64,000 bases of DNA from an uncultured Clostridia bacterium (lineage in GTDB: Bacteria; Bacillota; Clostridia; Christensenellales; Borkfalkiaceae). Positions 33,908-43,347 of the stretch are shown here, in pieces. Both the position numbers and the translations under genes were made by a program. The notes beneath the pieces are model-generated. The model saw only the letters and a list, made by a program, of their open reading frames with translations. It made no database searches and was not told the origin of the DNA. The stretch covers positions 310,001 through 374,000 of the forward strand of contig CAKQWM010000001.1 of assembly GCA_934278995.1 (NCBI GenBank), in the 5' to 3' direction. Numbering within the stretch: the first letter of the stretch is position 1; each line of letters opens with the position of its first letter.

Positions 33908-34798
33908 ATGAAAAGAAAACTCGAAATATCCGAACTTATCTTTAAAATCATAAGTTACGTTTTACTCACTATTTTCGCAATTTGTTGTCTTTATCCGTTT
34001 TTATACGCGATATCCGCGTCGATATCGGGCAGGCGCGCGGTCGAGTATAACGAAATTATACTTTTCCCCAAAGACGTGCAGTTTGAAGCGTTCAAGTCGA
34101 TGTTCAATAACAATATGTTCTGGAACGCTTACACAAACACTTTGTTTCTGACCTTTTACGGAACCATCTGGGCGCTCGGCGTCGCCATATTCGGCGGATA
34201 CGCTCTTTCAAAAAAGAGGCTTTTGTTCAGAAAAGGTTTCAACTTCTTTCTGGTCTTTACCATGTGGTTTTCGGCGGGTATAGTACCGCAGTACCTTAAT
34301 TATCTGCAAACGCAGAGGGTTTTCAACTCTATGGGCATTATGGACGATAAATGGCTTATCGTTATCGCCATGGGTATGGCGGCAATGAACATCATACTGC
34401 TTCGTAACGCCTTTGAAGGAGTGCCTTCCGAGATAGAAGAAGCGGCGAGGGTTGACGGAGCAACCGAATTACAGGTTTTGTTCAAGGTGTACATACCCAT
34501 GTGTAAATCGACGATAGCGACCGTCGCGCTGTTCTTTGCAATTTCCCGCTGGAACGGTTACTATTGGGCGAATCAGATGATATCCAACCGCAACGAAGTT
34601 CCTCTGCAAGTGTTTATTCACGACAAACTCATAGAGTTAACGGATTCCGAAAACTTAGCGACCTGGAGAGAATCTTACGCGCCCAACTCGGCGATATTCG
34701 CGCTTATAGTATGCGCGGTCATACCCATCCTTATCATTTACCCGTTCATTCAGAAGTACTTTGCGAAAGGCGTAAATATGGGCGGCGTAAAGGAATAA
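33908..34798 (+). CDS. lplC: Sugar ABC transporter permease, LplC type
   Basis: The 296-residue partner permease has six TM helices and the EAA loop IEEAARVDGATELQVLFKV. With LplB it makes the heterodimeric channel of a CUT1 importer. It starts 14 bases after lplB with AAAAGGGGAAG as ribosome site and is followed by the binding-protein gene. Confidence 0.93.
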   Translation: MKRKLEISELIFKIISYVLLTIFAICCLYPFLYAISASISGRRAVEYNEIILFPKDVQFEAFKSMFNNNMFWNAYTNTLFLTFYGTIWALGVAIFGGYALSKKRLLFRKGFNFFLVFTMWFSAGIVPQYLNYLQTQRVFNSMGIMDDKWLIVIAMGMAAMNIILLRNAFEGVPSEIEEAARVDGATELQVLFKVYIPMCKSTIATVALFFAISRWNGYYWANQMISNRNEVPLQVFIHDKLIELTDSENLATWRESYAPNSAIFALIVCAVIPILIIYPFIQKYFAKGVNMGGVKE

Positions 34799-34881
34799 TA
34801 AAAAATTGAAATAACGAAAAAAATATGTGACGGCTTAACCCGCGGAAGCGGAAAAATATAAGCAATTTATGGAGGTAAATT

Positions 34882-36987
34882 ATGAAAAAAAGCAAACTCA
34901 TTACGATCGCTCTTGCTATAGTTATGGCATTTTCGCTCGTAGCGTGCAACCCCACGCCCACTCCCGGTCCGGGACCTGCACCGACACCCAAACTCGAATA
35001 CGCCGACGGAACCGTTTTGCGTATGGCAACCGGCTACAACAGCGCCAAAACCGGTATTGCGTTTGACGCCGATACCGCAGGCGAAGGCGTTACCTTAGCC
35101 GACGGCAAAACTTATCACACGGGCGACCTTAAACCCACCTGGCAGGAACTCGAAAAAGTTCTCAAAGTTAAATTCGACAATCAGTATCAAGGCAAAAAAG
35201 CCAGCGACGAATGGAAATACTGGGAACCGAAACTTGAAAACGTAGATATGGTAAGCGGTACCACCGCGTTATTAAACGAAGCGGGCGCCGCGGGTAAAGT
35301 AGTAAACATCGCGGAATATCTTGACAGAATGCCTAACTTCAGAGCATATCTCGAAGCAAACCCCATCGTTCGTTTATCGATAACCGGTAACGTATTCAGC
35401 GGGGCTATTTACTTCTCGCCCTACTTCGACGGCGTCAACGACATCGAACGTATGCCTTTAATGCGCGCGGACTGGGTAGCGGAACTTCTGGACGGTGAAA
35501 CCGCTTACGAAAACGCAGAAGCAAGAGAATTGAAAGCCGCGGCTTATCAGCCTTATATGCCTACCGAAGGCACCGTTCAGGTTGAATCTTTAAACAAGGA
35601 AGGTACGGCAACGACCACCATCACCAAGGATTACGCTAAATACGGCAATATCATCGAAAAGATGAACGCCGCAGGCGCAATCAACGGTCAGCAAGCGGTC
35701 GCAATGCTTCGTGAGTATATCGACAAAACTTACAACGGATACTACGGAAAAACCCGTTCCAACCTCTTCTTAGGTTACGACGCTTGCTGGGACGCCGACG
35801 AATTAGTAGCGCTTCTTCGCTGCGTAGTTGCAAACAAAAACGATACGGACGGTAAACCCGTAGCAGGTTTGTTCTCCCGTGAAACGGGTAACACTCAACG
35901 CCAGGTAGATTTATTCCGCTTTGCCGGTTCGCTCTTCGGCGTGCGCGGTTTGGAATCCAGACAGGATTATTTGTACGTAGGTACCGACGGTAAACTTTAC
36001 GACGCCCGTCAGCAATCCGCTACTTACGAAGCGATGGAAAGAATGAACGCCATGCATAAAGAAGGTCTTATCATCATGACCGGTACCGGTAAATCGGAAA
36101 CTTACCTTGAAAAAGACGGTGGCTTCATGTCTTACGACTATAACCAGACTCAGACCGCTATGAACGCCACCAAACTTCAGGAAGGCGAAAAATACGTCGC
36201 CGCGATGGTTCCCGTAGCGAAATGGAACGACGGAACCGAAAAGTATATGAGATTCACCGAATCCTGGCGTTCGGTCAAAACGGACGGTTGGGCAATCTCT
36301 TTGGCGGGCGTAAAGGATAACCCCGACAAACTCAACGCCGCTCTCGCCCTTATCGACTACGCGTACAGCGAAAAAGGTCAGATTCTTATGTCTTACGGTC
36401 CCGACGCTTTCATAAAGACGAAAGCAGACGGAAGTTACGAAACCTTTAACTTCAACGGCAAACAAATGCCCGTTATCGCGGACGCTACTTACGCGGAACT
36501 TATTTCCAAAGCAGGCGGAAACTACACCAACTACGCGCGTATGTATCTCGGCTCGACTTTGAGTTTCGTTAAATCTCAGGCTTTCGAATATCAATGCACG
36601 AACGCAATAGGTAAAGAAGGCGCGGCTAAAATATCCGCCGCTATAGGACTTGGAACCATTAAGCACCCCGAACTCGCTCTTGCGGAAAATTCCTGGTACA
36701 CCTCCGTTCCTACCGTTCTTCCCACGACAAATACGGAAAACACCACTCTCAACGGTTATACCGAACTCACTTCAAACGGTAAGTTCAGTCAATCCAAAGG
36801 CGGGTTTAACGTATTACTCGCTATGATCGAAAACGGTTACGTGGTAGCGGAAGCTCCTACGTGTACCGATAGAGAAACTACTCTTAACACGGTTACCGAA
36901 ACCTGGAACGGTAACAGTTATCTCAACATCAAAAACGACGCTTGGACGAGACTTCAGGACTATTACAAAAACAGAATAGCCAAATAA
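34882..36987 (+). CDS. lplA: Extracellular solute-binding lipoprotein, LplA type
   Basis: The 701-residue protein begins with a lipoprotein signal peptide and lipobox (LVAC, Cys about residue 21), then a Pro/Thr/Gly linker, then a large binding-protein fold with inserted loops. The length is well above the usual 450-550 residues, as in LplA-type proteins that bind long oligosaccharides. It is anchored outside the membrane and hands oligogalacturonides to LplBC. TGGAGG precedes the start. A stable hairpin right after the stop probably protects its mRNA and favours excess of the binding protein. Confidence 0.92.
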   Translation: MKKSKLITIALAIVMAFSLVACNPTPTPGPGPAPTPKLEYADGTVLRMATGYNSAKTGIAFDADTAGEGVTLADGKTYHTGDLKPTWQELEKVLKVKFDNQYQGKKASDEWKYWEPKLENVDMVSGTTALLNEAGAAGKVVNIAEYLDRMPNFRAYLEANPIVRLSITGNVFSGAIYFSPYFDGVNDIERMPLMRADWVAELLDGETAYENAEARELKAAAYQPYMPTEGTVQVESLNKEGTATTTITKDYAKYGNIIEKMNAAGAINGQQAVAMLREYIDKTYNGYYGKTRSNLFLGYDACWDADELVALLRCVVANKNDTDGKPVAGLFSRETGNTQRQVDLFRFAGSLFGVRGLESRQDYLYVGTDGKLYDARQQSATYEAMERMNAMHKEGLIIMTGTGKSETYLEKDGGFMSYDYNQTQTAMNATKLQEGEKYVAAMVPVAKWNDGTEKYMRFTESWRSVKTDGWAISLAGVKDNPDKLNAALALIDYAYSEKGQILMSYGPDAFIKTKADGSYETFNFNGKQMPVIADATYAELISKAGGNYTNYARMYLGSTLSFVKSQAFEYQCTNAIGKEGAAKISAAIGLGTIKHPELALAENSWYTSVPTVLPTTNTENTTLNGYTELTSNGKFSQSKGGFNVLLAMIENGYVVAEAPTCTDRETTLNTVTETWNGNSYLNIKNDAWTRLQDYYKNRIAK

Positions 36988-37013
36988 TTATCGCGCAAAA
37001 ACGATAAAACTAC

Positions 37014-37060
37014 GTTTACCTTTCGGGGAAAGGGTTCGTCCCTTTCCCCTCGGGGTAAAC
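37014..37060 (+). other. Long mRNA-stabilising hairpin after the binding-protein gene
   Basis: A 10-bp perfect GC-rich stem (37025-37034 with 37040-37049) is nested inside a 7-bp outer stem (37014-37020 with 37054-37060). No T-run follows, so it is not a full terminator. Hairpins at this place, as between malE and malF, block 3' exonucleases and raise binding-protein over permease levels. Confidence 0.75.
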
Positions 37061-37108
37061 AGAAAAATAACCGAGAGGGGAATGGTCCCTTTGCAAAAAG
37101 GAGAACTT

Positions 37109-37711
37109 ATGTTTTCAAGGCAACTTAAGTTTCAGAAAATATTATCATACGCGCTTATCGTGATGTTCGCGCTGTTGTTTTTATATTCGCTGTCCGTTAT
37201 CACGCACGTTTACGTAACGCTTTTTTCGGCGTTCGATCCAGAACTTGAGCATCCCGAATGGGGATCTTCCGGCGAAAAAGTCAAGGGCGCAAAACTGTTT
37301 TACGATATGCAACCGTTCAACAAACAACTTCTGACGGTCGCAATAATCGTTATAATAGTTTCTCTTACTTACTTTTTGACGGGAAGCAAAAATCGCAGAA
37401 AGTATTATATTTCAAACTACGTATCCGCAGGGATAATTGCGGTAACCTTCGTTTTCGCGGCGATTTTTACCGTGGTAAACGTAGCAAAATACCGCGTCGC
37501 ATTTTTGCAAGTGGACTTTGAAGCATTAAAAACTTATAACGAGCCTTTAGGGCTTCCTTATTCGAACTCGACCTTCTGGTTCGACTTAGGTTTCGTAATT
37601 TCAGCCTTGCTTATCATCGTTGCGGGGCTTACCGTATTTAATTTAATCTGGAAAACGACTTTGATGAAAAAAGAAAACGCTCTTTTATCGGGCGAGGGAG
37701 GAATACAATGA
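37109..37711 (+). CDS. Four-TM membrane protein of the transporter operon (A)
   Basis: From ATG 37109 (AAAAAGGAG upstream) the product is 200 residues with four hydrophobic helices (about 15-35, 68-86, 100-122, 160-182), an extracellular loop of about 30 residues after the first helix, and a short charged tail. No known domain is recognised. It overlaps the next gene by 4 bases (ATGA) and lies between the solute-binding protein and the second ATPase, so it is probably an accessory or regulatory part of the importer. It does not have the EAA loop of a permease. Confidence 0.75.
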   Translation: MFSRQLKFQKILSYALIVMFALLFLYSLSVITHVYVTLFSAFDPELEHPEWGSSGEKVKGAKLFYDMQPFNKQLLTVAIIVIIVSLTYFLTGSKNRRKYYISNYVSAGIIAVTFVFAAIFTVVNVAKYRVAFLQVDFEALKTYNEPLGLPYSNSTFWFDLGFVISALLIIVAGLTVFNLIWKTTLMKKENALLSGEGGIQ

Positions 37712-38229
37712 AAGATACTCCTCAAATCAAGGAAAATCCGACTTTTACGAATATAGAAAAAGTCAAAAAAGACAGAATGCGTTTTACTAAAAACAGACTG
37801 CCCGCAAACCTTACCCTCCTTGCTATTTTAGTTAACGTTTTTTACTTCGTCAGTATATATAAATCCAACGTAACAAGTTACTATAAGCCTGTTATAGGCA
37901 TTTCCATAGTGTATAATCTGATGTTTATGCTCGCGTGTTTTTTATGCTCGGAGGGCATTAAAAACTATAAAAAGGATTACGGCGTGGCTTTAATAGTAAT
38001 AGGCGCGTTACAGTTTTTAAGGATAATATATTATCCGTTGAAGGGGCATACGACGGTTGCCCCGAGCGGCGGAGATAAACTCGTAATGGAAACTTCTCAG
38101 TTTATCCGCGTCGTTATATACCTCGTAACGTCGGGGGCTTTGCTGATATCGGCGGGCATAGTCGGTATCGTAAGAAGCAAAACACTTGAAAAATACCGCA
38201 TGGAAATCGGCGAAGAAAAGCCGAGTTAA
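37708..38229 (+). CDS. Four-TM membrane protein of the transporter operon (B)
   Basis: The 173-residue protein has a charged cytoplasmic N-terminus (about 1-32) and four TM helices (about 33-50, 62-80, 92-108, 132-155). The ribosome site GGAGG is inside the 3' end of the preceding gene and the starts and stops overlap by 4 bases, so A and B are made together. No family is recognised. The short gap (11 bases) to the ATPase gene binds it to the transport operon. Confidence 0.75.
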   Translation: MKDTPQIKENPTFTNIEKVKKDRMRFTKNRLPANLTLLAILVNVFYFVSIYKSNVTSYYKPVIGISIVYNLMFMLACFLCSEGIKNYKKDYGVALIVIGALQFLRIIYYPLKGHTTVAPSGGDKLVMETSQFIRVVIYLVTSGALLISAGIVGIVRSKTLEKYRMEIGEEKPS

Positions 38230-38240
38230 GGGGCGAAAAA

Positions 38241-39302
38241 ATGGCAGAATTACAGTTACGACATTTAGATAAAGTTTACGACAACAACGTGCAAGCCGTT
38301 TTTGATTTCAACCTCGACGTAAAAGACGGCGAATTTATCGTTCTGGTCGGTCCTTCGGGATGCGGTAAGTCCACCACGCTTCGTATGATAGCGGGTTTGG
38401 AGGATATTACCAAAGGCACTCTTATAATCGACGGCAAAGACGTTACGAGAATGCCCCCCAAAGACAGAGACGAAGCCATGGTCTTCCAGAATTACGCTTT
38501 GTACGGGCATATGACCGTTTACGAAAACATGGCGTTTTCGCTCGTATTAAGAAAAGAGGACAAACTCGTTATCCATCAAAAAGTCATGGCGGCGGCGGAA
38601 ATTTTAGGGCTTACCTCGCAACTTAACAAAAAACCCAAACAGTTATCGGGCGGGCAACGTCAGAGGGTTGCCATGGGAAGGGCGATAGTAAGAAGCCCCA
38701 AAGTATTTTTGTTCGACGAGCCGTTATCGAACCTCGACGCCAAATTGCGCGGTTCCATGCGCCGCGAAATTTTGCTCCTTCATAAACGGCTTAAAGCGAC
38801 CATTCTGTACGTAACGCACGATCAGACCGAAGCCCTTACTTTGGCTGACAGAATCGTTTGTATGTCTATGGGGCACGTTCAGCAAATAGGTACGCCGTTA
38901 GAGTTATACGATACTCCGAGTAACCTTTTCGTAGCAAGTTTTATAGGGCTTCCTCCCATGAATCTGTTCGACGTAACGGTAACGGAAGGAACGCTTTCAG
39001 GCGACGGATTTTTAGTGAAGTTAAACGAAGAACAGACGAATCTGTTGAAAGAATACGAGGGTAAAACGATTGTTTTGGGCGTACGCCCCGAGCATATCGA
39101 GGAAAACGGAAATATCGCGTTTAACGTCGTCAATAACGAAAACCTCGGGCAGAACACACTCGTACACGGACATATCGGCGATAAAAAAGTCGTGGCTAAA
39201 CTTCATTATTGGGCGACGTATAAATTCGGCGATACGATAAACGTAGGGTTTTCAAACATGCACTTTTTCGACAAAGAAACAACTAACGCCATAAGGCGAT
39301 AA
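38241..39302 (+). CDS. Second MsmX/MalK-family ABC ATPase
   Basis: The 353-residue ATPase has the same motif set as the enzyme at 25434: [31 protein letters not shown], the H-loop and a TOBE domain. It is clearly a paralogue, not a recent duplicate, because the two diverge through most of their length. Its position in the permease operon makes it the natural energiser of LplBC. Having two such ATPases in one locus is unusual, since lpl-type operons generally borrow a shared MsmX. Confidence 0.9.
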   Translation: MAELQLRHLDKVYDNNVQAVFDFNLDVKDGEFIVLVGPSGCGKSTTLRMIAGLEDITKGTLIIDGKDVTRMPPKDRDEAMVFQNYALYGHMTVYENMAFSLVLRKEDKLVIHQKVMAAAEILGLTSQLNKKPKQLSGGQRQRVAMGRAIVRSPKVFLFDEPLSNLDAKLRGSMRREILLLHKRLKATILYVTHDQTEALTLADRIVCMSMGHVQQIGTPLELYDTPSNLFVASFIGLPPMNLFDVTVTEGTLSGDGFLVKLNEEQTNLLKEYEGKTIVLGVRPEHIEENGNIAFNVVNNENLGQNTLVHGHIGDKKVVAKLHYWATYKFGDTINVGFSNMHFFDKETTNAIRR

Positions 39303-39313
39303 AGGAGGCTCCC

Positions 39314-39934
39314 GTGGACACAACGAATACGACCGCAACCGGGACGAATCCCGAAAAAACAAAGAAAACCGACGCCGTAAAAGAATTTTTACGTAAATTC
39401 GTCGTAAGTTTAAAGCGCCGTCCTCAGATCGTAGCAACGGTTCTGTACGTTATAGCGTTAGTTTGTTATACGCTTAATCTTACCGCGGTTTCAAACACGA
39501 CGGCTTACATACAAAAAACGCCTATGGGGTTATGCGCTTTCGTTGCCGTGCTGTTTTCTATTTTAGGCATCGTGTGTATGATTAACGTTTATCCGAAGCG
39601 TCAGAAAACCAACTACGTTATGCTTACGCTGTTCTTTTTGATGGCGGCGGTTATAGTCACGGTTGATTTTATGTATCGCGCAAAACTTATCGAAGGCATT
39701 AACGCCCATTACGCAACTTTTACCACAAAGGAACAAATAAGCGAGTTTCAGACCAAATATTCCTATTGTTTCAAAGTTAAAAGCATGCTTATCGTTCACG
39801 TAATATTGGTTTTACTTTCGAGCGTTTTGTTCGCCGCGTCGCCTTTAATCGGAAAAGCGTTGAAAAAAATCGATACGTCCGTAAAGATTGAATACAACTC
39901 CGAAAACATGATCATCGAAAGAGAAGACGACTAA
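39314..39934 (+). CDS. Four-TM membrane protein of the transporter operon (C)
   Basis: The 206-residue protein starts at GTG 39314, 5 bases after AAAGGAGG and 11 bases after the ATPase stop. It has a Thr/Lys-rich cytoplasmic N-terminus (about 1-40), four TM helices (about 41-60, 70-90, 103-122, 158-180) and a charged tail. The architecture matches proteins A and B although the sequence similarity is not obvious by eye. Function is unknown. Confidence 0.75.
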   Translation: MDTTNTTATGTNPEKTKKTDAVKEFLRKFVVSLKRRPQIVATVLYVIALVCYTLNLTAVSNTTAYIQKTPMGLCAFVAVLFSILGIVCMINVYPKRQKTNYVMLTLFFLMAAVIVTVDFMYRAKLIEGINAHYATFTTKEQISEFQTKYSYCFKVKSMLIVHVILVLLSSVLFAASPLIGKALKKIDTSVKIEYNSENMIIEREDD

Positions 39935-40024
39935 TCGGCTATCGACTGCATCACGCCCGAAAAAGCGCGTTGCGGTCGATTTGCAATTTACGGAAACGAC
40001 GAAAAAACCCGTCGCATATTACTT

Positions 40025-40651
40025 ATGACTGAACATCGTAAACCCGAAGAGGATATCAAAGATTATTATAAACTGAATACCGATGCGGTCGATAGGTTGG
40101 TAAACGCCCAAAAAGAAACGGCAAAACCCATTCCCGAGGAGGAAAAACAATTTACAAAACCTCGGTTTTTGGACAAAGTACCGTGTTTTTTAAAAGCGCT
40201 TTTTATTAAATTCTGGTTTAACGGCGCCTGTTGTTTCTTTTTCTATTGGGGACTCGGAATGTTCGTTCAGGACGTTTTTGCGCTTATACTCATATTAGGT
40301 ATCGCGTCAGGCATCGTTACGGATTTACTCACGAACAACTTATTCAGATTTATGCAAACAAGCGAACGCGAATACGACAAGTGGATGCTTTTGCCGATAA
40401 AAAAATATTGGACTTTTTTCGTAAATATCGTTTACGCTTTGATGCTCGTCGTTTTCGTCGTTTACACCTATAACGGCATAAACCGGCTTATCGTATCATC
40501 TGAAAATCTGCCGTCTGATACCGTCGTTTTAGGTGTAGAGCCTATTTTATACGGGCTTATATACCTTTTGTACGACCTCGTTTTTATAGGAATAAAAAAT
40601 CTGGCGGTAAAACTCGTCAAAAGAAAAAAATACGCCGCCTATAAGGATTAA
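40025..40651 (+). CDS. Membrane protein of the transporter operon (D)
   Basis: The 208-residue protein has a soluble charged N-terminus (about 1-60), then three or four TM helices (about 70-105, 138-160, 178-198) and a basic tail. No ribosome site is evident before ATG 40025, which is unusual in this locus; the gap after the previous gene is 90 bases. It may be a membrane anchor that recruits a cytoplasmic partner such as the GH28 encoded 3 bases later. That link is inferred only from spacing. Confidence 0.7.
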   Translation: MTEHRKPEEDIKDYYKLNTDAVDRLVNAQKETAKPIPEEEKQFTKPRFLDKVPCFLKALFIKFWFNGACCFFFYWGLGMFVQDVFALILILGIASGIVTDLLTNNLFRFMQTSEREYDKWMLLPIKKYWTFFVNIVYALMLVVFVVYTYNGINRLIVSSENLPSDTVVLGVEPILYGLIYLLYDLVFIGIKNLAVKLVKRKKYAAYKD

Positions 40652-40654
40652 AAT

Positions 40655-42199
40655 ATGATTAAAGTGCTATATACGTCAAGTTGTTCCGCTTGTTTCGAGT
40701 TTGAAAACGACACCGCGTATTATTCGGAAACCCCTTACGAAATAATTCTTGACGAAAAAACGGTTTTAAACGGTAAAACCAACGTTTTTTCCCTTTATAA
40801 TCTTAAACCCGATACCGAGTATAGTCTCAAAGTTGCGGGCGGGGATAACGGTTTACGGTTTAAAACGAAAAAAGAAACCGTTTGCGTTTCGGCGTTTTCT
40901 TTCGGCGCGAAGGGTAACGGAAAAACCGACGATACCGTGGCTCTTCAGACGGCTATAAACTGTTTGCCCGAAGGCGGAAGACTGAAAATAGAAAAAGGAA
41001 TTTATCCGACAGCGCCGTTGACGCTCAAAAGCAATATCACGATAGAAATATGTCGGGACGCCGTAATTAAAGGAGTTACCGACGAAAAGCGTTACCCGGT
41101 TATTCCCGGCGAAGTAAAAGCCATAGGTTCGGATAAGTATCTGCAATGCGGAACGTGGGAAGGTATTCCCCGTCCTATGCATCAGGCGCTAATATTCGGA
41201 GAAAGAGTTAAAAACGTAAATATCGTAGGCGAAGGTGTAATCGACGGCAACGCGCAAAATTCCACCTGGTGGAAAAACGTTCAGAAGCGTAAAACGGGGC
41301 GCCCGCGTCTGGTATTTTTAAACGATTGTAAAAACGTGAATTTCCACGGCGTACAAGCCCGAAACGCGGCTTCATGGCAATTTCACCCGTATTTTTCAAA
41401 GGATATATCGTTTTACGATATTTCCGTTTCGGCGCCTAAAATAAGCCCGAATACCGACGGGCTTGATCCCGAATCTTGCGACGGGGTAAACGTTATAGGT
41501 TGCAGATTCAGCGTGGGCGACGATTGCATCGCAATAAAATCGGGCAAAAAATATATTGCCGAAAAGTACGGAAAACCCGCCGATCATCACGTTATACGCA
41601 ACTGCTATATGGAAAACGGACACGGCGCCATAACGCTCGGAAGCGAAATGTCGGCAGGCGTAAAAAATCTGGAAGTATCTCAATGCGTTTTTTCCGACAC
41701 CGACAGAGGTTTAAGAATTAAAACGAGAAGAGGAAGAGGTCGTCTTGCCGTTATCGACGGGGTTTTGTTCGACAAAATCAAAATGAATAACGTCCTTACG
41801 CCGATTGTCATCAATATGTATTACTATTGTTGCGATCCCGATAAATTCAGCGAATACGTCTGGTCGAGGGAAAGTCTTCCCGTAACCGACGATACGCCCT
41901 ATCTCGGTAAATTTACGTTTAAGAACGTCGTTTGCGAAAACTGCCACGTCTGCGCGGCTTATATAGACGGACTTACCGAAATGCCCATAGGCGAAGTTAC
42001 CTTGGAAAACGTGAAGTTTTCATTTGCGGAGAACGCAAAAAGAGGAGTTCCTTCCATGGCGACGGGCGTTAAAAAATGTTCTAAAAAGGGCGCGTATTTT
42101 TACGGCGTAAAAAAACTCGTTCTTAAAAACGTTACTTTTGACAAAGTTACCGGCGAAGAAATCGTTACCGAAAAAACAGGGGAGATAATTAAAGAATAG
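40655..42199 (+). CDS. GH28 polygalacturonase, apparently cytoplasmic
   Basis: The 514-residue protein has a short FN3-like N-terminal domain (about 1-75) and a GH28 beta-helix with all signature motifs: NTDG, GDDC, NGHG and RIK (catalytic Asp residues in the first two, His in the third). There is no signal peptide, and the N-terminal domain plus residues GAKGNGKTDD match exo-acting bacterial GH28s. It would trim imported oligogalacturonides to galacturonate or digalacturonate. AAGGA precedes ATG 40655. It is coupled to the GH105 gene 2 bases downstream. Confidence 0.93.
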   Translation: MIKVLYTSSCSACFEFENDTAYYSETPYEIILDEKTVLNGKTNVFSLYNLKPDTEYSLKVAGGDNGLRFKTKKETVCVSAFSFGAKGNGKTDDTVALQTAINCLPEGGRLKIEKGIYPTAPLTLKSNITIEICRDAVIKGVTDEKRYPVIPGEVKAIGSDKYLQCGTWEGIPRPMHQALIFGERVKNVNIVGEGVIDGNAQNSTWWKNVQKRKTGRPRLVFLNDCKNVNFHGVQARNAASWQFHPYFSKDISFYDISVSAPKISPNTDGLDPESCDGVNVIGCRFSVGDDCIAIKSGKKYIAEKYGKPADHHVIRNCYMENGHGAITLGSEMSAGVKNLEVSQCVFSDTDRGLRIKTRRGRGRLAVIDGVLFDKIKMNNVLTPIVINMYYYCCDPDKFSEYVWSRESLPVTDDTPYLGKFTFKNVVCENCHVCAAYIDGLTEMPIGEVTLENVKFSFAENAKRGVPSMATGVKKCSKKGAYFYGVKKLVLKNVTFDKVTGEEIVTEKTGEIIKE

Positions 42200-42201
42200 T
42201 T

Positions 42202-43320
42202 ATGAAAGAAATCAAAGACTATATCGACGGATTGATAGACGGTTCCTCTCCGCAAAACCCGCAATGGAACGTGGAATCCGTCAGAAGTAAAAAAGCGCCT
42301 TACTGGAATTACATAGACGGTTGTATGATGACTTCTTTATACAGCCTTTACATTTCGTCGGGCGAGAAAAAATATTTCGATTTCGTCAAAAACTATATCG
42401 ATTACTTTTTGGACGACGAGGGAAATATAAAAACTTACGACAAAGAAAAGTACAACCTCGACGATATAAACGAAGGTCGCGTTTTGTTCGATTTATACGG
42501 AGCGACGGGCGACGAAAAGTATAAAAAAGCAATCTTTAATCTTTACGCGCAACTTAAAGACCAGCCGAGGACTAAAACGGGTAACTTCTGGCACAAAAAG
42601 ATTTACCCCGATCAGATATGGCTCGACGGCGTATATATGGCGCAACCCTTTTATTGCAGGTACCTGACGGCTTTTTCCAAAGCGGATTATTCCGACGTCG
42701 TAAGTCAGGTAAAAAACGTACGCCGCCTTATGTTCGATAAGAAAAAGGGTTTATATTATCACGGCATAGACTGCTCGAAAAAGGCTTTTTGGGCGGATAA
42801 AAAGGGACTTTCGTCAAGTTTCTGGTTGCGCTCAGAAGGCTGGTTTTTGGTCGCGCTTGCCGATTTATCCGAGTATTTGCACGAAAAAACGGCAAAAAAA
42901 GAAATCGATAAAATTTTTATCGAAGCAGTCAGGGGAATAGTCGGATACGTCGATAAAAAAACGCACATGTTTTATCAGGTCATAGATAAAGGCGGAAAGG
43001 AAGGAAACTACGTCGAAACAAGCGGAAGCCTTATGGTTTCTTACGCCTTGATGAAGGGCGCAAGGCTTAACGTTCTTCCGAAAGATTACGGCGATCTCGG
43101 TAAAAAGATTTTTAAAGGAGTCGTTAAAAAACAACTTACCTTGTCGGACGAGGGCGAAATAACTTTAAAAGGGATTTGCCTCGTGGCGGGTTTAGGACCG
43201 GAAAACAATCGCCGACGCGACGGAAGTTACGAATATTACGTTTCGGAACCGATAGTCGATAACGACGCTAAAGGAGTAGCCCCGCTCGTTATGTGCTACG
43301 CAGAACTTCAGAATAGTTAA
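42202..43320 (+). CDS. GH105 unsaturated rhamnogalacturonyl/galacturonyl hydrolase
   Basis: The 372-residue (alpha/alpha)6-barrel protein matches YteR/YesR: GNFWHKKIYPDQIWLDGVYM includes the catalytic Asp, and SSSFWLRSEGWFL and GSLMVSYA are typical. It cleaves the unsaturated uronate left at the non-reducing end by pectate or rhamnogalacturonan lyases and feeds KduI. It lacks a signal peptide, so it works in the cytoplasm. It starts 2 bases after GH28. Confidence 0.92.
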   Translation: MKEIKDYIDGLIDGSSPQNPQWNVESVRSKKAPYWNYIDGCMMTSLYSLYISSGEKKYFDFVKNYIDYFLDDEGNIKTYDKEKYNLDDINEGRVLFDLYGATGDEKYKKAIFNLYAQLKDQPRTKTGNFWHKKIYPDQIWLDGVYMAQPFYCRYLTAFSKADYSDVVSQVKNVRRLMFDKKKGLYYHGIDCSKKAFWADKKGLSSSFWLRSEGWFLVALADLSEYLHEKTAKKEIDKIFIEAVRGIVGYVDKKTHMFYQVIDKGGKEGNYVETSGSLMVSYALMKGARLNVLPKDYGDLGKKIFKGVVKKQLTLSDEGEITLKGICLVAGLGPENNRRRDGSYEYYVSEPIVDNDAKGVAPLVMCYAELQNS

Positions 43321-43347
43321 CAGAGGATACAACTCGAATTTAGTTTT

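Noticed and set aside
36988..37108. Hairpin after the binding-protein gene as a full terminator
   Set aside because: The stem is strong but no T-run follows, and the downstream genes continue as an operon; an mRNA-stability role fits better.
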